Source: Novakomyces olei (lineage: Eukaryota > Ascomycota > Novakomycetes > Novakomycetales > Novakomycetaceae). Taken from it: DNA of 64,000 nucleotides. How positions within the stretch are numbered: the stretch's first letter is position 1; each line of letters opens with the position of its first letter. Where the stretch lies: NCBI GenBank assembly GCA_016906335.1, contig JADEYG010000005.1:62001-126000 (forward strand). The letters are read 5' to 3'. Under the pieces are notes generated by a model, which saw nothing but the letters and a program-made list of their open reading frames with translations, did not search any database and was not told the origin of the DNA. The position numbers and the translations under genes are program-made. Shown here piece by piece: positions 11,437 to 23,053 of this stretch.

Positions 11437-13447
11437 TCAAACTTTTGATTCGTCTCTTATCTTTCCATTTTGTGCCAAAGAAGTCTGCACGAAACCCTCT
11501 TCCCCCCGAACAGGTTGCTGATCAATTGCAGCATTTTTCCGTGGACCGATGTAATATTTATTTGCACCCGCAATCCACCAAATAAACGCAAACAGCCCAA
11601 CTCCAGCCAAAACCACAACCGCATAATTCATATTTTCCTTTGTTACCGGCATATACGTAGGGAACAGGAAAATTACAGTAACAAAACTAGTCCAAAGAAC
11701 AGCCCACAAATTAATCCAGAAAGAAAAGGGCCCAAGGTTCCACTGACCCGGTCGGTGCCCGAGCTTTTTACCCCAAATCATCCGTCCTGCGATCGGAATA
11801 CAATAACTCCAGTCTAGTGCAATCGCACATACATTGAAAATAGCAGAAATAGCGATATAAGAGCCGAAATCAATAAACCCTAGCAAAATACAGCAAACGG
11901 CCACCAGCCAAACTCCCGTGATTGGAGTTCCAGAAAAAGGGGCAACTTTTGTCCAAAAAGAAGAGAATGGAAGTGCCTCGTCTCGAGCAAAAGCAAAAGC
12001 TGTACGGCCGTTGGCTTGCATGGCAGTAATTCCGGTAAAGTTCAGGATAATAAAAGCGAAAACGGTAAAAGCGAGACCTCCGCTTTTGCCCAAGACGTTG
12101 TAAAAGATCTGTGCTACTGGTTGGCCGACGACGGAGCTGACAATATCCTCTGGGTTGCCCATCACAAATACAAGGACAATGTTAAACACCCAACCCAGCA
12201 AATACGTCAGCAACAAAGCAGAGCAAATGGCCCACGGGGCCCGTGTCTCTGCCTTTTCAATCTCCTCTGCAATATGAGCAGTGGCATCGTAATCCGTCAT
12301 GCACCAGGCAACTGAGAGAAAGCCAAACAAGAAAGAGAACCCAGGTGGATTCCATCCGCTGCTTGGTTCCACGTGAGTAAAAACGTATGACGTAGCGTGT
12401 GGCGTGTCGCACCGGACAAGCAAAGCTATTATAGCAGCAAAGACCACAATAATATGAAAAATTGCGTAGAATCTTGTAATGCGATCGAGCCAGCCGGTGC
12501 TCAACGAGTTGACGGATGCGTGAAATATAATAATGGCCGCGAATACTCCGACAGTTTGAAAATTGTTTGGCGTATAAGTGAAGTCACTACCCATGGACAC
12601 GGCAGCCAGCAGCATCTGCGCAGCTCCAAAGTCTGTCGATGCAACCCCGGCAATTTGGCCTGTCAAAGAGAGTTAGTAACTTCATGTAGGACTGGAATAT
12701 TGGATTAAGCCTTGATTTTTGGACGTCGGCAAGCAGAAGTCGAGCAAGAATAAAAAATAAATAAGTAAATAAATAAGTAAATAAGTAAATAAATAAATTA
12801 CCCAAAAAATTTAGCCAGCCGCAGACCCACGATACGATGGGCACATATGGTTTTGGAATTACTTCTCCACACACAAAGTAAAGCCCACCAGAAGTCGGGT
12901 ACGACGAAACCAGCTCGGCCACGGAAAGCGCGATGCACATGCACCCGAATCCTCCAATGAGCCACGCCCAAACAATACACGCTGCTCCGCCCGCATCTAG
13001 CGGGTACAAAAATGTTGTCGCAACTGTAGCATAAAGACCCGAAATCGAAAAGGCAAATGAAAACGTAGACAGCATTGAAAACTCGCGTTTGAACACCTGT
13101 GCATTTAGCCGACGCAATGATAACCAGAAATTGAATAACCCCGAATGTCGTGCGTCTTTGAGCGGGAAACAAAAACTACTGTACAAAGGATGGTAAACGG
13201 CAATGTAAATTAAAATTAAATAAATAAATAAAATAAAGGCACAAAGCAAAGACGCCAACGAACGACAGGATTGTGGCAGTATAGTGCTTACCGGCTTGTA
13301 GCCTAACTCGGCGAGCATGCGGTCCTCATTTGAAAGCTCCTGGAGTCCCGGTGCTTCGTTGATGGACGATTCCTTTGCACCAGACGATTCGCCCACACGC
13401 ACCCATTCCGCCGATTTGCCGTTTGCATCCGTCGAGCGAATACTCAT
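11437..13447 (-). CDS. APC-family permease, choline/GABA permease type (Hnm1/Uga4-like)
   Basis: Three exons, 13447-13292, 13096-12802 and 12659-11437, giving 557 aa. The hydrophilic N-terminus reads DRMLAELGYKP-VFKREFSML, the standard entry into fungal choline/GABA permeases. Next come FSISGLYATVATTFLYPLD, GGAACIVWAWLIGG and ELVSSYPTSGGLYFVCGEV, and later HIAEEIEKAETRAPWAI and MQANGRTAFAFARDEALPFS. About 12 membrane segments are visible. Family members import choline, ethanolamine, GABA or related amines with protons. The intron at 12801-12660 carries an AAAT/AAGT microsatellite and ends TACTAACTCTCTTTGACAG. Its location next to choline-oxidase and betaine-aldehyde-type genes makes choline or betaine uptake the best guess. 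GABA or amino acids remain possible. Confidence 0.87.
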
Positions 13448-14817
13448 TGTGTATATACAGATTACTTTTCGCGCTGTCTCTGCTCAACACTGTGCTCGAG
13501 TAACAGGTACGATCTCGAAGACTTTAGAGATCTTTGCAAGGCTGGGGAAGCCTTATAAATTGGCCTGCTCATTATTGTATGAGAGATAAACAATCAGATA
13601 TCATTTCCAGACGGAAAAAAGGCTGATATGACATCAAGTATAGTCGATCATAATTACGTTTATTGAGCAGCTATTCGTTCGGAATATGAGGGGTTTCCTG
13701 CGTTTTGATTAGTCCATTACCCACGGACGGGCCTTAACGGGTAAGCTTTGGCGCTGAGGACGCGATAAGAATATAAGCCTGGTTGCCCGCAACTGCTGTG
13801 CGACTTGACAGAGCACTAAGCCTTGGTTCCAAGTAACGCAGATGCAATAATTAAAAGGTCTAGTTATTGCATAATTTATTCATCCCACGCACAATTGCCG
13901 ACCCGGCAATATATAATAACTGAAAATATTGAAGTAATGCTATAGGCACTCGGTACCCTGGGCCTTATCGTGCCTTGGGCTAGAATTCCGAGAGAGCCGA
14001 AGAGGGTCCAAGGGCAGAAGCCTCGGATCTATGTCTCTTGATTGCCGCAGATACCGGTTGCATTTGTGGGTTGTAGACGTTGCAGATTGCCGGTTCTAGA
14101 CCATCGTATTCGGTATAGCGCGAGCATCCGCGCCAAGGTGAGACTTTTGTTCCATCCTTTTGGCGTGCTAGATAGAGTCTTGGGAGCAGCCGGGACTTGC
14201 GTACTACCCCGCTTTTCTTCAATTTTCTTGACCCTATATATTGGTAACTATAATTTTTTTGGAAAATGTACTTTTCTCGATTGTACGGATGAATTGCCAA
14301 GCTGCATGAAGAGCATGGCTGCCTATAGTGGGTGCAAAGATGTCATTTTAGAAATCCCCTTATCTTAGTTTAATTATACTTGCATCTAGACTGGAAAAGC
14401 GGCATTTGAGTGTGCAACATTGGTCAGCAAAAGCATACGCGAATGGTGTTAACCAATCATTGCATACCAATTGCTCGTTTACGTTCCCCTCAAAAGCCAT
14501 GTCACGAAAAAAGTGCAAGTATTTTCCATATTACCAGTGTCGCGAGCCAGCAACCATTCTTTCCTTAAACATAATATGCTTGAACAATCGTCATATCAAA
14601 TGGGAACGGATGCTCTACTGCGGCAAATATCAATGGCCTTAAATTGCTGATTTCTGGCAAACCTACTAGCCTTGGCTATCGTGAAACTGTACTTTTGCAC
14701 TATAGTGATATGCGTTTGTTTAAATATAACAGCTCTGCCTAGAGCCGACCGAATAAAAATAAAACCGCTTCATGTCTAAATACGTCTAAAACTGATTATT
14801 GCTGTGCATCACAATAC
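13448..14817. promoter_or_regulatory. Upstream region of the APC permease with an inverted repeat
   Basis: 1.37 kb between the permease start and the 3' end of the PhyH gene. It holds the inverted repeat ATTGCCG-ACC-CGGCAAT at 13894-13910 (7-bp arms, 3-nt loop) and GATAAG at 13764-13769. Short open frames here show no family signature, so I call it non-coding. Confidence 0.5.
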
Positions 14818-15950
14818 TCATTCCTCGATAATCTCCCGGTTGGAGCCAGCGATCCATTCTTCCTGCAAAGCGAAAAACTCCTTGATACGTCCCACGTTGG
14901 TCTTGTTTCCGGCAGCATGTTGCGCTTCAAGCTCTTCAAGCATGAGTTTGAGCCGGCTCTGTAAAACTTCAACTCTGTATTTGGCCCACTGATAGTATAA
15001 CTCAGAATGCTCAGTGATTGGCCGAATTGTAGTGAGGACTGAAGAGTCGGGAATAAGCGGGTCCTTGGGACGGAACGAGGTGATCATTGTAATCCGCTCG
15101 TTCCCTCCGATTGATCCGAGTGCTTGATGGAGAACGTGTCTGCCCTGCAGAATCACTGCGCTTCCCTAAAGAAAGAATTAGCTTTTATACATTTACGTTT
15201 CCAATTTGGCATTTATGTCTCCAATTTGGCATTATCTTACCATTTTAGGTCCTCGGATCTTTAATATATCTCCCGTGCCTGTTTGCAGTGCAGTTTCACC
15301 TCCCGTCATCTCCGAGGTATCGCTCATCATGACGACACAAACGAACGGATAGCTGTCATGGTGCCATTTGGTGACTGGAACATCGTCCGGGGACTGGTTG
15401 GCCTGTTTTGCAAAGACATTCTTCTGCGAATCTTCCTTTACAGAGATATTCAGATTGCCAATTTCAAGATCCATTATGGGAACGAGCTCAATGCCAGCAA
15501 TTTTCGAAACAATGGACAAAAGCTTGGGGTCATTCCATGCTTGGTACATGAATTGCGCGTACCTAAACAGATTTGTCAGTATGCAAGTTGCCTCTGAGCA
15601 GTCGCTTGTGCTTACTTTGGACTATGCGCCCGAATCTGGCAGCTGGCAAACGACGAACTGTACATGCAGTTGCCGAAGACTTCATCGGTAAAAAACTCGT
15701 TCCTCATAATCTGAATAGCATCGTCCGTGAACAGCTCAAACGGCTCAGAAACAGCGACTGGTGATATGCCCGAGTCTTCGGGAAAGCCCAAGTCTTTAAA
15801 GGTGGTTACCTTGGGGTACTCGTTGAACGACAGGTGCTGCTCGGCATTGAACTTTGAGGCGGCAGCATCGTCAAGGCTCTTGTTGCTGCGAGAGATGATA
15901 GGGTTAAATTTTAACGCGTCAAGCGGAGAAGGAACCACAACTTCACCCAT
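14818..15950 (-). CDS. PhyH-like Fe(II)/2-oxoglutarate dioxygenase, paralogue A
   Basis: Three exons, 15950-15616, 15562-15241 and 15165-14818, giving 334 aa. Phytanoyl-CoA-dioxygenase-fold landmarks: VTKWHHDSYPFVCVVMMSD carries the iron-binding HxD, GGETALQTGTGDIL follows, then the distal His in QGRHVLHQALG and the co-substrate Arg in ERITMITSFRP. The C-terminal third is a charged helical region (LQSRLKLMLEELEAQH). These enzymes hydroxylate, and sometimes thereby demethylate, small organic substrates. The nearest relative in the window is the intronless gene at 33151-34158 (WHYDQVQFVALLMLSDTSSM). Its partner across the 755-bp promoter is a different PhyH subfamily. The substrate is unknown. 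Position among choline/betaine-type genes makes an N-methyl compound a reasonable guess only. The last intron (15240-15166) contains a duplicated CCAATTTGGCAT. Confidence 0.82.
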
Positions 15951-16705
15951 TCTGCTTTTCCAGGTTTTGCTTTTATATTTGCTCTTTTATATTTGGTCTT
16001 TTATGTTTCTCTTTTGACAAAGGCCTCGGCGCAAACACGTACAATACCACTCTTACACCGTCAGTGCCACAAGACCAACACTCTCTTTGCCTCCTCGTCC
16101 CCGCACCCTTCAATTTATAGTGGTAAAATTCCGACCCGCGTCGAGTCCTCCTTATTTTGCGACGCTTAATCAGCCTTTGTGTGCGCCGAAACGCTCTGCT
16201 CCTTTAGGAAAGATAACTAGCTGAAAGCCTGGTTCTCTTGTTCCGTAGATCCTGCAAAGTAATGCAGCAGCCAGAATTCCGACGTTATCCTAACGCTGTC
16301 TTAACTTAATCTAGTGGTACATTATCACACAAGTCTAGCCAGCAAGACTAGACGTATATATCCCACCTGTCGGATTAAACTAATCCTGTCACTCTAGAAA
16401 TTCCGACACATAATGAAACCCGACATGGATGGATAAGGATCGAAATGGGACTTGGCAGCCCGGGATTCGTTTACCGTTCAAGTAATAGAGATTCCGAGAT
16501 ATGCCTCTAATGGATCGATGACATGGCGCTCAGCGTTGTTAAAACGGACTCAGGAGTACCATTTAATTAAAGAGTACCATTTGATTGGGACTTTTCCGAG
16601 ACAAAGCAGCCGTCTGGCCCACGAGCGTAAAGCAGTTCAGTATAAATAGCACTGCTTGTTTGTGGACACTGACGCGAGTTTCTGTATTCCTTTCCGAGAT
16701 CGGGT
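15951..16705. promoter_or_regulatory. Divergent promoter between two PhyH-like genes
   Basis: 755 bp. A direct repeat GAGTACCATTT occurs at about 16554 and 16572. TATA-like TATAAAT lies at about 16640, roughly 65 bp before the rightward ATG. No gene is recognised. Confidence 0.5.
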
Positions 16706-17774
16706 ATGGGATCTCCAGTGGCAAGGCCGCGACCGGCGCCTATTGACCCGTCCTACAAGCCAACTGCGTCAATTGCAAAGATCCCAGCGAGCTCAGACAT
16801 TTCAGATATTCTGGAGGTCATTGAGCGGGATGGCGGTGTTATTCTGACAGATTTTGTTGCCGAACCCGACTTGGCGGCCGTCGACGAAGAGCTCGATAGT
16901 TACAGCAGCAAGCAGGTCCGTACGACAGACAAGAGCGCACTGCATATAATCCCAAAAGAAACGCTTGCTATTCCCGGTCTCGTCGGCAAGTCCGACACAA
17001 TGGCCCATATCTGCAGCGAAAACCCTGTACTGGAGCAGCTGCGCACATACATTTTGGAGGACAAGTTTGACGTTAACCGCGAATCGTACATTGAGAAGAA
17101 CACGATTGATCCAATTTTGAGCATTAGTATTACTCTGCACATCGGGTATGGCGCTCCTCGCCAAGTCTTGCACCGCGACGATAACACGCATGGCACTAGA
17201 CACAGCGAAGAGTTTAATCTAAGGAAAGCCGGTCAGTTTGCCTGCTTGATTGCCGGCTCCAAGACCACTAGAGAAAATGGTGCTACTATGTTTATTCCGG
17301 GCTCGCATAAATGGGACGACAAACGGGTGCCCCGCTTGGACGAAGTTTGCTTCGCAGGTATGTTTTATTTACAACGTTTAGACGACTAAATGTTTCCCCA
17401 ATCAAAACATGGAAAAACGCAAATTACAGCTAGATATTCAAGCTCATTATATTGGTTTTGATTTTATTTCTAACCCGTTTATAGAAATGGAAAAAGGATC
17501 AGCACTAATTTTCCTGGCCTCCTGCTACCATGGGGGAGGCCACAACGCCGTACCCGACGAAACCCGTAAAATTCACGGACTTTTCTTTGTTCGGGGTACA
17601 ATGCGGACCGAGGAGAACCAGTTTTTGGCTATACCCAGAAGCAAAGTTTTGAAAATGAACGACAAAATGCTCACGCTTCTGGGCTACAAGAAGCCTACAA
17701 CTGTTTTGGGCATTGTTGAAAACGAAGATCCTGCTCAAGATCTGCAGGGAGTCTTTGCACGCAATGCCGCTTAA
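16706..17774 (+). CDS. PhyH-like Fe(II)/2-oxoglutarate dioxygenase, subfamily B
   Basis: Two exons, 16706-17357 and 17485-17774, joined at DEVCFA-E-MEKGSALIF, giving 313 aa. The intron ends CTAACCCGTTTATAG. The protein shows the fungal layout: a DGGVILTDFV entry, LHIGYGAPRQVLHRDDNTHG with the iron-binding HRD, GATMFIPGSHKWD, and SCYHGGGHN with the distal His, followed by RGTMRTEEN. This layout resembles fungal secondary-metabolite and ectoine-hydroxylase-type PhyH enzymes more than paralogue A. Expected chemistry is Fe(II)/2-oxoglutarate-dependent hydroxylation, desaturation or endoperoxidation of an unknown substrate. It shares its promoter with paralogue A, so co-expression is likely. No targeting signal is seen. 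Confidence 0.82.
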
Positions 17775-18285
17775 ATTTTTGTTGGAGGGATATGATAGAT
17801 GAATTTGTTTAATGTCACTTTGTGCAGAGAGAAAAGTTCCGAATCGTGGTCTCAAATTACAATAGATGGCGTATTATATAAAATCTCAACACGTAATAGA
17901 TTCATGTCGGCAGTAACAATTTCAAAGTACTGTCTGCGGAATTATTGCTACTTTCAAAAGTAGAAATAACAAAAGCACATAGTTACATTTGCATTCAATC
18001 AAGCCTTCAGTCCAAATCATATTCAGGTAAAACCGACCGTTGAAATAATTCTCTCTAAAACTGTCAATTTACAGTCAAACCCCAAGTGCTGATTTTGAAA
18101 ACACAAAGGGTAGACAAAAGAATGTACCAGCGATTCTGAACTTTCCACATTCATGTCCAATTGGCTTAAAATAGCTAGCAAAGAAAACTTGACAGGCACC
18201 CATTTATCTGGTATCTTTAATTTCTTCATTCGCTAACAAAAAGACTAAATTTACAACAAGGTCATTGCTAGAGAGTACACTGTCC
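17775..18285. other. Tail-to-tail intergenic region
   Basis: 511 bp of AT-rich sequence between the PhyH-B and Zn2Cys6 gene 3' ends. No coding frame with a family signature is seen. Confidence 0.6.
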
Positions 18286-20217
18286 CTAGGCATCCTCACC
18301 GAAAAATTCCAAATCAAACTCATCAAACCCGGGAGCCAAATCATTTGGAATAGTACGCGCGTAATAATCGCCAGCAGCTTCAGAACCAGCAGCTTCAGAG
18401 CTACTCAATAAAAGCTCAAAAGACGAACAAAAAGACACAGCTTTGGGGTATTTGTCCACCATGGCCTGTAATGACTGGCCACATAGCCCAATACATTCAT
18501 TCATTTCCGCTTTTTTGGGATTCTGTAGAATATTAAAATTCATGCGCACGTAAATCAACGTTGTGCCTGCTAAAAACAAATTACGTGAATGCTGCCAATA
18601 AACCCTAATTTTTCGTGCATCATGTAACTTTTTGTAAAGGCATATTAAATTAATGCAGATATTAATTAGAGCAAGCCATGATGCTGGGTTCGGAGAAGGT
18701 ATTGCCGGTGAAGGTGCGTGCAAAACGCGTAAAAGATTAAGGTAGATAAGGTCAAAGGATTCTACTGGTGTAGTAGCATTTTCATTTGGTATTGCTGGCC
18801 TTTGAGAATGCCACCACTCAATTTTCGCATTAAAATTAGTGGCCCAAGCTTGAACATTAAAATCTCCATAGAGCTGAGGAGTTTTCATATACAATACTTG
18901 GTGGGCTTCAGACTGGAGTTGACGGCATCTGAACCAATGAAGAGCACACTTCTTTTTTTGCGGTAGTAAATCCTGCATATCTAATATTCCATCTTCGCTT
19001 ATATATGCATCGTTTACGGTAGACGGAAACTAGAATTTAGACAAAGAAACTAAAATTGAAGAAGTTGAGCCAAATAAATAAACAAATATAATATAACATC
19101 GCGAATAAAATAAAAGAAGGGTTTTATGAAAACGGGTGTGGTCAAAGCCCAGAGGTTAACAAAACGTACAGGGAATCACTGCTATAATCGACCTTACTTT
19201 TATATCAATAACTTCATCTGGTATGAAAAAAGGCCGTCGAAAAACAACGCATATTGTCCGTTCCATCTCGTAAAGCGTCCAAAATACTCTGCGTCGTCTG
19301 TCAAAGTACAGCACATCTTCATCTCCATCTTCTGCTACTACCTCACGGTGAAGGTCTAATTGAAGGGCTAATCGAGCGCAGAATCCTGTGGCCTGCCACA
19401 TCCCTCCACAATTTGGATGTATAAAGCCATGCTGGCATAGCAAAAGCATACTTTCAAGCCCGTTCAAGTCATCCCCAAAAACTTGAGGCACCACAAACCG
19501 AATAGCCAAGTGAAAATGGTCTTCGGAGCACGAAAAAGGGACTTTAAGGTCCTTTCTATGGCTGATCAAGTAGGCAATCGCAAACACGAGATGTAATTGG
19601 AACAGGTCCTGCCTTAGTTCAATAGAATCTTCGATGTTTGTAGACTCCTGCATATTGTAAACATTACGCACGCGATCCATGAATGTCTGGAACTTGAACA
19701 ATGGAGTTCCAAACTCGGCAAAGTCAAAATACGCGGTAACAAGAGACATTGCCGTATCAAAAGTCGGAAGGCTGAACTTGGTCTGCCGCTCTATCGGTAA
19801 CGGATCGTTTGTAGGTATGCCTACTGCACCAATCAGAGCTCTTCGAATTTCATCAGACACGCTAACTTCCGATGCTTCCTGGCTCGATTTACCACTCTTT
19901 AGCGGGACGGCTTTGCTGGGTTTGCTGCCGTCATATTGAGCAACTTTTTGCTCAAGGTCGTAAAGGTAGCTTTAGCGTTAGTTAGCCAAGTAAACAGCAA
20001 TAGTGTTTGCCAACCTTCGAGATATTTCACGGCCCGTGATACTGTCAATGGACAAGCAATCGGCACCTGCCAATTCACAGTTTGTGCACGCCTAATCGCA
20101 ATTCAATATCAATATGCACATCAGACAAAATCTTACGGGGAGTCTTTGATCGCACCGCTTTTTCCTTTTCCGACATCGTGAACAGGAAGTCAAGTTTCCG
20201 CGCGCGACAGAGGTCAT
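18286..20217 (-). CDS. Zn2Cys6 transcription factor
   Basis: Four exons, 20217-20137, 20091-20015, 19969-19198 and 19029-18286, giving 557 aa. The zinc cluster is split by intron 1. Exon 1 gives C-S-R-C-RKRKKR-C-DQRLP and exon 2 gives A-C-T-N-C-ELAGAD-C, all six cysteines in canonical spacing. A short coiled linker (SYLYDLEQKVAQYDG) follows. The fungal-specific middle homology region follows (GGMWQATGFCARLALQLDL, RRRRVFWTLYEMERTI) and an acidic tail (DEFDLEFFGEDA) ends the protein. Intron 2 uses an unusual GTTGGC donor with a GCTAACTAACGCTAAAG end. It is nuclear, and binds CGG-containing DNA as a dimer if it behaves like its family. Located centrally among oxygenase, oxidase and permease genes, it is a candidate cluster-specific activator. 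CGG-N6-CCG sites lie in two nearby divergent promoters. Confidence 0.9.
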
Positions 20218-20667
20218 TTACAAGGAACCTACATGGATCCGTCAATGGCCGCAGTTGGTCCTGTTTACCTAATATTGCGCACAGGTACATTACTATGAAT
20301 GCCCGATAATATAAATTAGGGTTAGTTAGGATTATTGTGTTTTCTGTTTAGCGGTCTTATCAGTTTCTTCATACATATTACATTTGCATCATATTTTTGT
20401 TAGTTTGATGAAAACATGGTTAACCGTCGGGATTGGACACCACCCGATTTACCCTAATCTGACTGAAAGAAATGCTGCTTTGGATCATCTAGTTGGATCA
20501 TCTAGTCTTGTACGAATCCGAGTTTTGATTATAAAGTTTTAATATAATGTATTCTATCATATGCATCCTAAAGCAGCCGAAACCCCGGTCTATTCAATTC
20601 AAAAAATGGTGCTACCATGTTCATTCCGGTTCAGACTTGCATGAAAAGAGTATTCTTACCAGTCAAT
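20218..20667. promoter_or_regulatory. Upstream region of the Zn2Cys6 regulator
   Basis: 450 bp between the regulator start and the 3' end of the flavin oxidase. It includes a perfect 13-bp tandem duplication of GGATCATCTAGT(T/C) at about 20482-20507. Nothing else is recognised. Confidence 0.5.
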
Positions 20668-22105
20668 TCACAAATGTGCCCTTAATTCACGCATGGCATC
20701 TTTTAGCCGCGTGGTCTTGTCTATTGTCTGCTCCTGGCCCGGTTTCTTCCATGCCCATAATTTACAAAGCTCTGGGTCTAATTTACCCTCCAAGCGGTCG
20801 CATACAAAAGAACCGATGAGTGGTAGAAACTTCCATCCGTGCAAAGACCCGCAAGTAGCTGCAAAGAGTCCTTTAACGGCAGGATGAGGAGCAATTACGA
20901 AATTGCCATTAGGCGATGTGGCATCCCTGGCATTATTAGCACAGGCATTGATAAAAGTGTAATAGTTTAGAAGGGTCGCTCTCTTTTGTCGCTCTCTTTT
21001 GTCGCTATTTACGTTTCCCCTTATTTTCCTTTACTTACCAGCAAAGTTTTGTCGCAACAAAAGGACGTTCAGCGAGGGAGGGCATCATTTCGTGCAGATC
21101 TTTGCGTAAAGCGTTTTGAATGTCCATCGGAACTTGATTCTCCTTGGATTTGCTGAGAATTTCAGGCAAAGATAAGCGAGTCTGAAGCCCCCTTTGCTGC
21201 TCCGAGAAGCGAGGATGCGGGACGCTGACCGTGTTACAGAACCCGGGCCATCTTCGCAAGATCTTGACGCGTCCCTTGTGAGGGGGAAAGAGGTTAAACC
21301 CGGTACTCAGGTTTGTGGTAATAGACATCTTGGACCACTTTTTTTCTTCTGCCTCGGTGACGGGGATAAAGGCTACGGGAATAGCATAGACTTGCGTCTC
21401 TGACTCGAGATCGAGCAGCCTTGTTGACCAGGCTCCCGCAGCGACAATCACGAGCTGAGCATAAAGCACGGAACCGGATTCCAATTCAACCCCCGTAACA
21501 GCTTGGCCATCCGGCGTATAAATCAGTCTCTGCACTGCCTTTCCCGTGACAAAATGAATCGTTTTGTGGGCGAGGCATTTGTTATAATAAACACGGATAC
21601 ACTCCTCCGCGTCGGCCATAGAGGCAGACAAATTGCAGTACCCAATGTTCCACTGAGCCGGCCGGCCCAGCTCGGCCTCAGTAGGGCACTGTGCGTCTTG
21701 TCCGTGGATTCTAGTGTAAATCTCCCGGCGGCCCGGGCTCAAAGCGACACGCTGATTTGCGCGTTTAGCGTTCTCCAGTCCCGTCGTCCATTCGTCCTCA
21801 GCGTCCCCACGTGTGCCATCGTATACGAATGACATGCCCTTGTTATACACATGCTTAGACAGCTCTGGGTCCTGGGCAAAGGCCTGCTGGGCTCTTTTGG
21901 CCAGCTCAGTATAAGTCTTATCCGCATAGTCGGCTCTGACGCACCGATTCAAATCCGTACTTGCTCCGTCCGAGACCGGCGGAGTCTGACGGTCAACGAC
22001 GGTAATTCTCGTGCTCGGGTACCGCTCAGCGAGTTCAAGTGCCGTAGAGAGCCCGAAAACGCCGGCACCAACGACAATAACCGATTCTGGTGGACTCACG
22101 GCCAT
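20668..22105 (-). CDS. DAO-family flavin oxidase (sarcosine / fructosyl-amino-acid oxidase type)
   Basis: Two exons, 22105-21039 and 20926-20668, giving 441 aa. The ATG at 22105 precedes the FAD fold SVIVVGAGVFGLSTALELAE; the frame continues upstream without an ATG. Other landmarks are VVDRQTPP, a SSLNR-like ASTDLNRC turn, VIVAAGAWSTRLLDL, and near the end KLCWDATSPNGNFVIAPHP followed by GSLHGWKFLPLIG. The Cys in KLCWD sits where MSOX and fructosyl-amine oxidases attach FAD covalently. The family oxidises secondary or tertiary amines (sarcosine, dimethylglycine, pipecolate, glycated amino acids) with O2, giving an imine and H2O2. The intron (21038-20927) splits W-D just after that Cys. It shares a promoter with a Dal5-type carrier. 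With the choline/betaine-type genes nearby it could demethylate dimethylglycine or sarcosine; fructosyl-amine oxidation is an equal alternative. Confidence 0.85.
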
Positions 22106-23053
22106 ACCTCCTTCTAACGCTGAGCCAATCGGTACCAAACCCCAATCTTATTGCAGCCAAGCGGCGACGAGCATTTATATAGACGCTAAAAGTATGCACA
22201 GGCGGAGGACGTGTGCCGCCAATCAACGGTCCTCGGCGACGTCCTGTCGGCGATCGCCGTCGGAGGCCGACTCGTGCCACTAATGATAGAAAATGTAGTA
22301 CTAGTTCATTATTATATCAGAGAAAATCACGTAATGTGTTTTATTCAAGGTTTACAGTATTGGCAAGAGGGATTCAGTTTAAAAATTTATAATGCTGAAC
22401 CTGTCACTTTGCTTGAAGGCACTTTTTACACTATCGGCACTATCGGCACTCGGCTACGCTTTAGCGTTGCGATTGCCGGTTCGGCGATCAAAAGTTCCTT
22501 ATCCGCTTGCTTTGTCAAACGTGCACGTATTACATAATCTGCAGTTGGAGAGATAAAGTATGGCTGTAAACAAGTATTTTTTAATTTAGTGGTTTTACTG
22601 TAATTTAGTGCTTTAATAATATTTAGTGCGTTTAATAATATTCGGTGCTTTTACTGTAATTTAGTGAGGCTCTTACCTATTATTCAGTGCTTTTACTATA
22701 GAAAAATAACCATATAATCCAATTTTCTATCGCGATAAGAGCTCTGCACGTGTGCCTTATCTACGAACCTTCAAACGGCGGTGAATGGAGGCGCGACTGG
22801 CCAAAGTCTAATGATATCATACGGTACGCAATAGCAGCAATTACTATCGCGATAACGTGACTCTTTGAAAATTGCGTTATACATGATTTGCTGCAAGTGC
22901 GATGCGCGGGGCCTACAGCGGACTTCGGCGATCGGCGACAACTGGACGCGATACCGTTATCGACAAAACTTTATCAACGACAGAACCTGAAAACTAGGGT
23001 CGAGCGGCTTTATATAAACACATGAAAACTGACAAACTCACAAAGTAGACACG
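22106..23053. promoter_or_regulatory. Divergent promoter, flavin oxidase / Dal5-like pair
   Basis: 948 bp. It contains the 12-bp perfect palindrome CGGCGATCGCCG at 22248-22259 (CGG-N6-CCG), and two copies of the 10-bp palindrome TATCGCGATA at 22728-22737 and 22845-22854. GATAAG cores lie at 22734, 22756 and 22498 (the last two on the minus strand). An imperfect repeat of TTTAGTGNTTTTACTGTAA occupies about 22585-22700. Confidence 0.55.
22585..22700. repeat. Imperfect tandem repeat in the flavin oxidase/Dal5-like promoter
   Basis: Five to six degenerate copies of a unit built on TTTAGTGCTTTTACTGTAA, with TTTAATAATATT variants. The region is AT-rich and non-coding. Confidence 0.6.

Noticed and set aside
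13980-14642. Several open frames of 78-108 codons upstream of the APC permease
   Set aside because: They overlap one another on both strands, have erratic composition and show no recognisable motif.
20075-20290. A frame reading CRARKLDF that mimics half a zinc cluster near the regulator start
   Set aside because: It lacks the other cysteines. The neighbouring frame spliced at 20137/20091 gives a full six-cysteine Zn2Cys6 domain.
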